From NCBI GenBank assembly GCA_002390155.1, contig DGOS01000088.1, positions 3,563 through 19,961 on the forward strand: 16,399 nt of DNA, read 5' to 3'. The DNA is from Hyphomicrobiaceae bacterium UBA4460 (GTDB lineage: Bacteria; Pseudomonadota; Alphaproteobacteria; Rhizobiales; Methyloligellaceae). Each line of letters starts with the position of its first letter. Position 1 is the stretch's first letter. Under the pieces are notes generated by a model that did not search any database, was not told the origin of the DNA, and saw only the letters and a program-made list of their open reading frames with translations. Below, one piece after another: positions 14,921 through 16,399 of this stretch. Position numbers and translations under genes: made by a program.

Positions 14921-15700
14921 TCATGCATTGCGCTCGGCGCTAAATCTGAGCCGCACATGGTCCGCGGTCCAGCGGCCTTGGCTATCACACAAAGACGGGC
15001 GCAAAAGATCGAGCGCCTCATTGAGCGCCGCGGTTCGGTCAGGCTCCGGAAACTGGTCGAAGAAGGATTGCCCAAACGTCATCAGCCAGCCGTCCATGCC
15101 GGTCTTCAAAGGCGTCGGGCGCGGCACCAAGGCAACCTCCCGGACCGTGAAGCCGTGCGCTTCGAGGAGTCCGCCATATTCCTCGACCGTCGGAAAGAAC
15201 CAGGGCGCGACCTTGGCGGGATCGCCGCCGCGTTTGGCGCCGACCGCCCGCATGGCGCTGGCGATTGCGGCGACGTTGCCGTGACCGCCGAACTCGCCGA
15301 CAAAGCGGCCCTTGGGCTTCAGCGCGCGGGCAACGCCTGCAATGACGAGATCGGGCGCGCGCATCCAATGCAGCGCCGCGTTGGAAAACACCGCGTCAAA
15401 CTCCTGAACGAAATCGAGCGCGTGCCCGTCGGCCTTTTGTACCGCGAGCCCTTTCATGCGCGCCACGGCAAGCAGTTCATCGCTCAGGTCCACGCCGAGC
15501 ACGTCGGCGCCTGCCGCCCTGATCTCCGCAGTGAGTGTGCCGTCGCCACAGCCGAGATCGAGAATGCACTCGCCGGGCTTGGGCGCCAGCATGGCAAAAA
15601 CCGCGCCGGCCAGTTCAGGCACGAACCGGCCGTTCTTCGCGTAGTCGGAGGCCGACCAGCGCTGAACCGCCTCGGGCGGCCGCGTCACTCGCTCCTGCAT
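14921..15700 (-). CDS. Class I SAM-dependent methyltransferase (trans-aconitate methyltransferase-like)
   Basis: Rossmann-fold methyltransferase of 259 aa; the substrate is unknown. Motif I is ILDLGCGDGT (46-55), the acidic ribose-binding Asp71 is in GVDLSDE, and motif IV-like FDAVFSNAALHWM (101-113) resembles the Tam/ubiquinone-biosynthesis group of small-molecule methyltransferases. The C-terminal part (about 150-259) is helical and ends RFSAERNA. I take ATG 15700 as the start because it overlaps the stop of the upstream gene as TGATG, the usual sign of translational coupling; an in-frame GTG at 15715 would add five residues. It lies between genes for a complex I accessory factor and a DUF2155 protein. 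Its target could be anything from a small carboxylate to a protein; I do not assign one. Confidence 0.88.
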   Translation of the reverse strand: MQERVTRPPEAVQRWSASDYAKNGRFVPELAGAVFAMLAPKPGECILDLGCGDGTLTAEIRAAGADVLGVDLSDELLAVARMKGLAVQKADGHALDFVQEFDAVFSNAALHWMRAPDLVIAGVARALKPKGRFVGEFGGHGNVAAIASAMRAVGAKRGGDPAKVAPWFFPTVEEYGGLLEAHGFTVREVALVPRPTPLKTGMDGWLMTFGQSFFDQFPEPDRTAALNEALDLLRPSLCDSQGRWTADHVRLRFSAERNA

Positions 15701-16077
15701 CACTTGGGTTGCCACGGCTCGTAATCCAGGGGCTGCTTGTTCACCCGCGGGCGCATGACCGAACCCACGGGGCGATAAGCTTCATACGTGCCGGTCATGT
15801 TGGGCCGATGCGCCTGCTGCCAGGGACGCGAGGTGTCATCCCCCTCTGTCGGCAGCTCATCGGTAATAAAGTGCAGCCAGGCATGCCAGCCCGGCGGTAT
15901 TTGCGACGGCTCGGACAGGGTTTCGTAGATCACCCAACGGCGCGTGCCGTCGCGCTCCCGGTAATACACATTGCCGAGGCCGTCCTCGCCCACGCGAATC
16001 CCTTTGCGCAAAGTGAAGAGGCGCGTGCCAATGGTGTTGCCCTTCCACCAGGCAAACATTTCACTGAAAAGTCCCAT
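15700..16077 (-). CDS. NADH:ubiquinone oxidoreductase subunit NDUFA12 family protein
   Basis: Small (125 aa) accessory protein of respiratory complex I, homologous to mitochondrial B17.2/NDUFA12. The family pattern is clear: N-terminal FAWWKGNTIGTRLFTLRKG, GEDGLGNVYYRE with the DGTRRWVIY segment, and PPGWHAWLHFITDELPT, followed by the HRPNMTGTYEAYRP tail segment. No signal peptide or membrane span, fitting a peripheral position on the cytoplasmic arm side. The start is ATG 16077 with only a distant AAGAAG upstream. Its stop codon shares a base with the start of the methyltransferase gene. Outside mitochondria the family is confined to Alphaproteobacteria, which supports the taxonomic reading of the window. 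Confidence 0.95.
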   Translation of the reverse strand: MGLFSEMFAWWKGNTIGTRLFTLRKGIRVGEDGLGNVYYRERDGTRRWVIYETLSEPSQIPPGWHAWLHFITDELPTEGDDTSRPWQQAHRPNMTGTYEAYRPVGSVMRPRVNKQPLDYEPWQPK

Positions 16078-16127
16078 GGATTTTGGTCAGCTTCTTTGGC
16101 GGCGATGCGTACGGACTATGGCCTTTC

Positions 16128-16164
16128 GGCTAGCCCCCTGTCCAGCGGCGCAAGGGGGTTAGCC
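16128..16164 (-). other. 12-bp hairpin spanning the stop codon of the partial gene
   Basis: GGCTAGCCCCCT (16128-16139) pairs with AGGGGGTTAGCC (16153-16164), one G-U pair, loop of 13. The stop codon of the minus-strand gene (16159-16161) is inside the stem. On the minus strand the hairpin is followed by GAAAGGCC, without a T-run, so it is not a classic intrinsic terminator; it could protect the 3' end or help factor-dependent termination ahead of the NDUFA12 gene. Confidence 0.6.
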
Positions 16165-16399
16165 CGCCCGGCGCTTGACCGCATGGGGCGCCGCAGCCGG
16201 AACCGCGGAAGCCGCCGCCATCACGGCGCCAGGTGCGCAAGTAGGCCGCGGGGTGCTGAGGGCCAGCTGTTCTTCGAGGCCCGAAACCACATAGTGATCA
16301 TCCATCAGCTCGAAGGGCCGCTCGTCGTTCATCAGCCAGTCGAGACGCCGAAACAGTGTGCCGGCGGAGGTCGGGAGCAGAAGCACTTGGTGAGCGCCC
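16159..16399 (-). CDS. 3' end of an unidentified protein gene (5' end beyond the window)
   Basis: An open minus-strand frame enters from the right edge and stops with TAA at 16159-16161, giving the last 79 or so residues. The visible part reads GAHQVLLLPTSAGTLFRRL, then DWLMNDERPFELMDDHYVV and a GLEEQLA stretch, followed by an Ala/Pro-rich low-complexity end and a basic KRRAG terminus. The codon at 16384-16386 is GTG, but it has no ribosome binding site and the frame is open upstream, so it is probably internal. I do not recognise the family. The ordered first half looks like genuine coding sequence; the final 30 residues look disordered. Confidence 0.6.
   Translation of the reverse strand, partial: GAHQVLLLPTSAGTLFRRLDWLMNDERPFELMDDHYVVSGLEEQLALSTPRPTCAPGAVMAAASAVPAAAPHAVKRRAG

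Noticed and set aside
1..16399. Mobile elements, defence islands, toxin-antitoxin pairs or secondary-metabolite genes
   Set aside because: No transposase, integrase, nuclease-toxin or biosynthetic motifs were seen, and gene order and composition look uniformly chromosomal.

Overview
The window reads as a stretch of core, high-GC (roughly 60-65% by eye) chromosome from an alphaproteobacterium, most likely of the order Hyphomicrobiales (Rhizobiales). The support is: an NDUFA12-type complex I accessory subunit, found in bacteria essentially only in Alphaproteobacteria; an RNase E whose S1 domain is split by a very long acidic/arginine-rich insertion; the divergent rne / amidase-PBP1A arrangement; and the aroQ-accB-accC-aat-DUF2155 neighbourhood. 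A genus cannot be assigned from sequence alone. There is no tRNA, rRNA, CRISPR array, insertion sequence, prophage or defence island; every confident gene is chromosomal housekeeping or envelope biology.

Layout. (1) 10-4068, minus strand: a two-gene peptidoglycan unit, an AMIN/Amidase_3 N-acetylmuramoyl-L-alanine amidase followed by penicillin-binding protein 1A. (2) 4069-4677: a 609-base non-coding region between the divergent amidase and rne genes. It holds a probable rne promoter and a roughly 410-base leader packed with perfect hairpins, including one followed by six T, a small upstream reading frame with a good Shine-Dalgarno, and a cluster of five GANTC sites. (3) 4678-7440, plus: RNase E, closed by a strong intrinsic terminator. 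(4) 7507-8739, minus: a PLP-dependent class I/II aminotransferase. (5) 8886-11132, plus: a periplasmic BepA-like M48 metalloprotease with TPR repeats and a DsbA/ScsC-like thiol oxidoreductase, probably one envelope-quality-control operon, ended by a terminator at 11156-11180. (6) 11277-14445, plus: aroQ, accB, accC and aat in a tight operon (type II dehydroquinase, both subunits of the biotin half of acetyl-CoA carboxylase, and the Leu/Phe N-end-rule aminoacyltransferase). (7) 14166-16077, minus: DUF2155 exported protein, SAM methyltransferase and NDUFA12-like protein. (8) 16159-16399, minus: the 3' end of an unidentified gene.

The least explained parts are the structured rne leader (terminator-like hairpin, upstream frame, and a stem touching the rne ribosome binding site), which looks like a post-transcriptional autoregulation or attenuation device, and the 280-base tail-to-tail overlap of aat and the DUF2155 gene, where both proteins carry low-complexity C-terminal tails. 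I found no convincing novel multi-gene system; the findings are graded accordingly.
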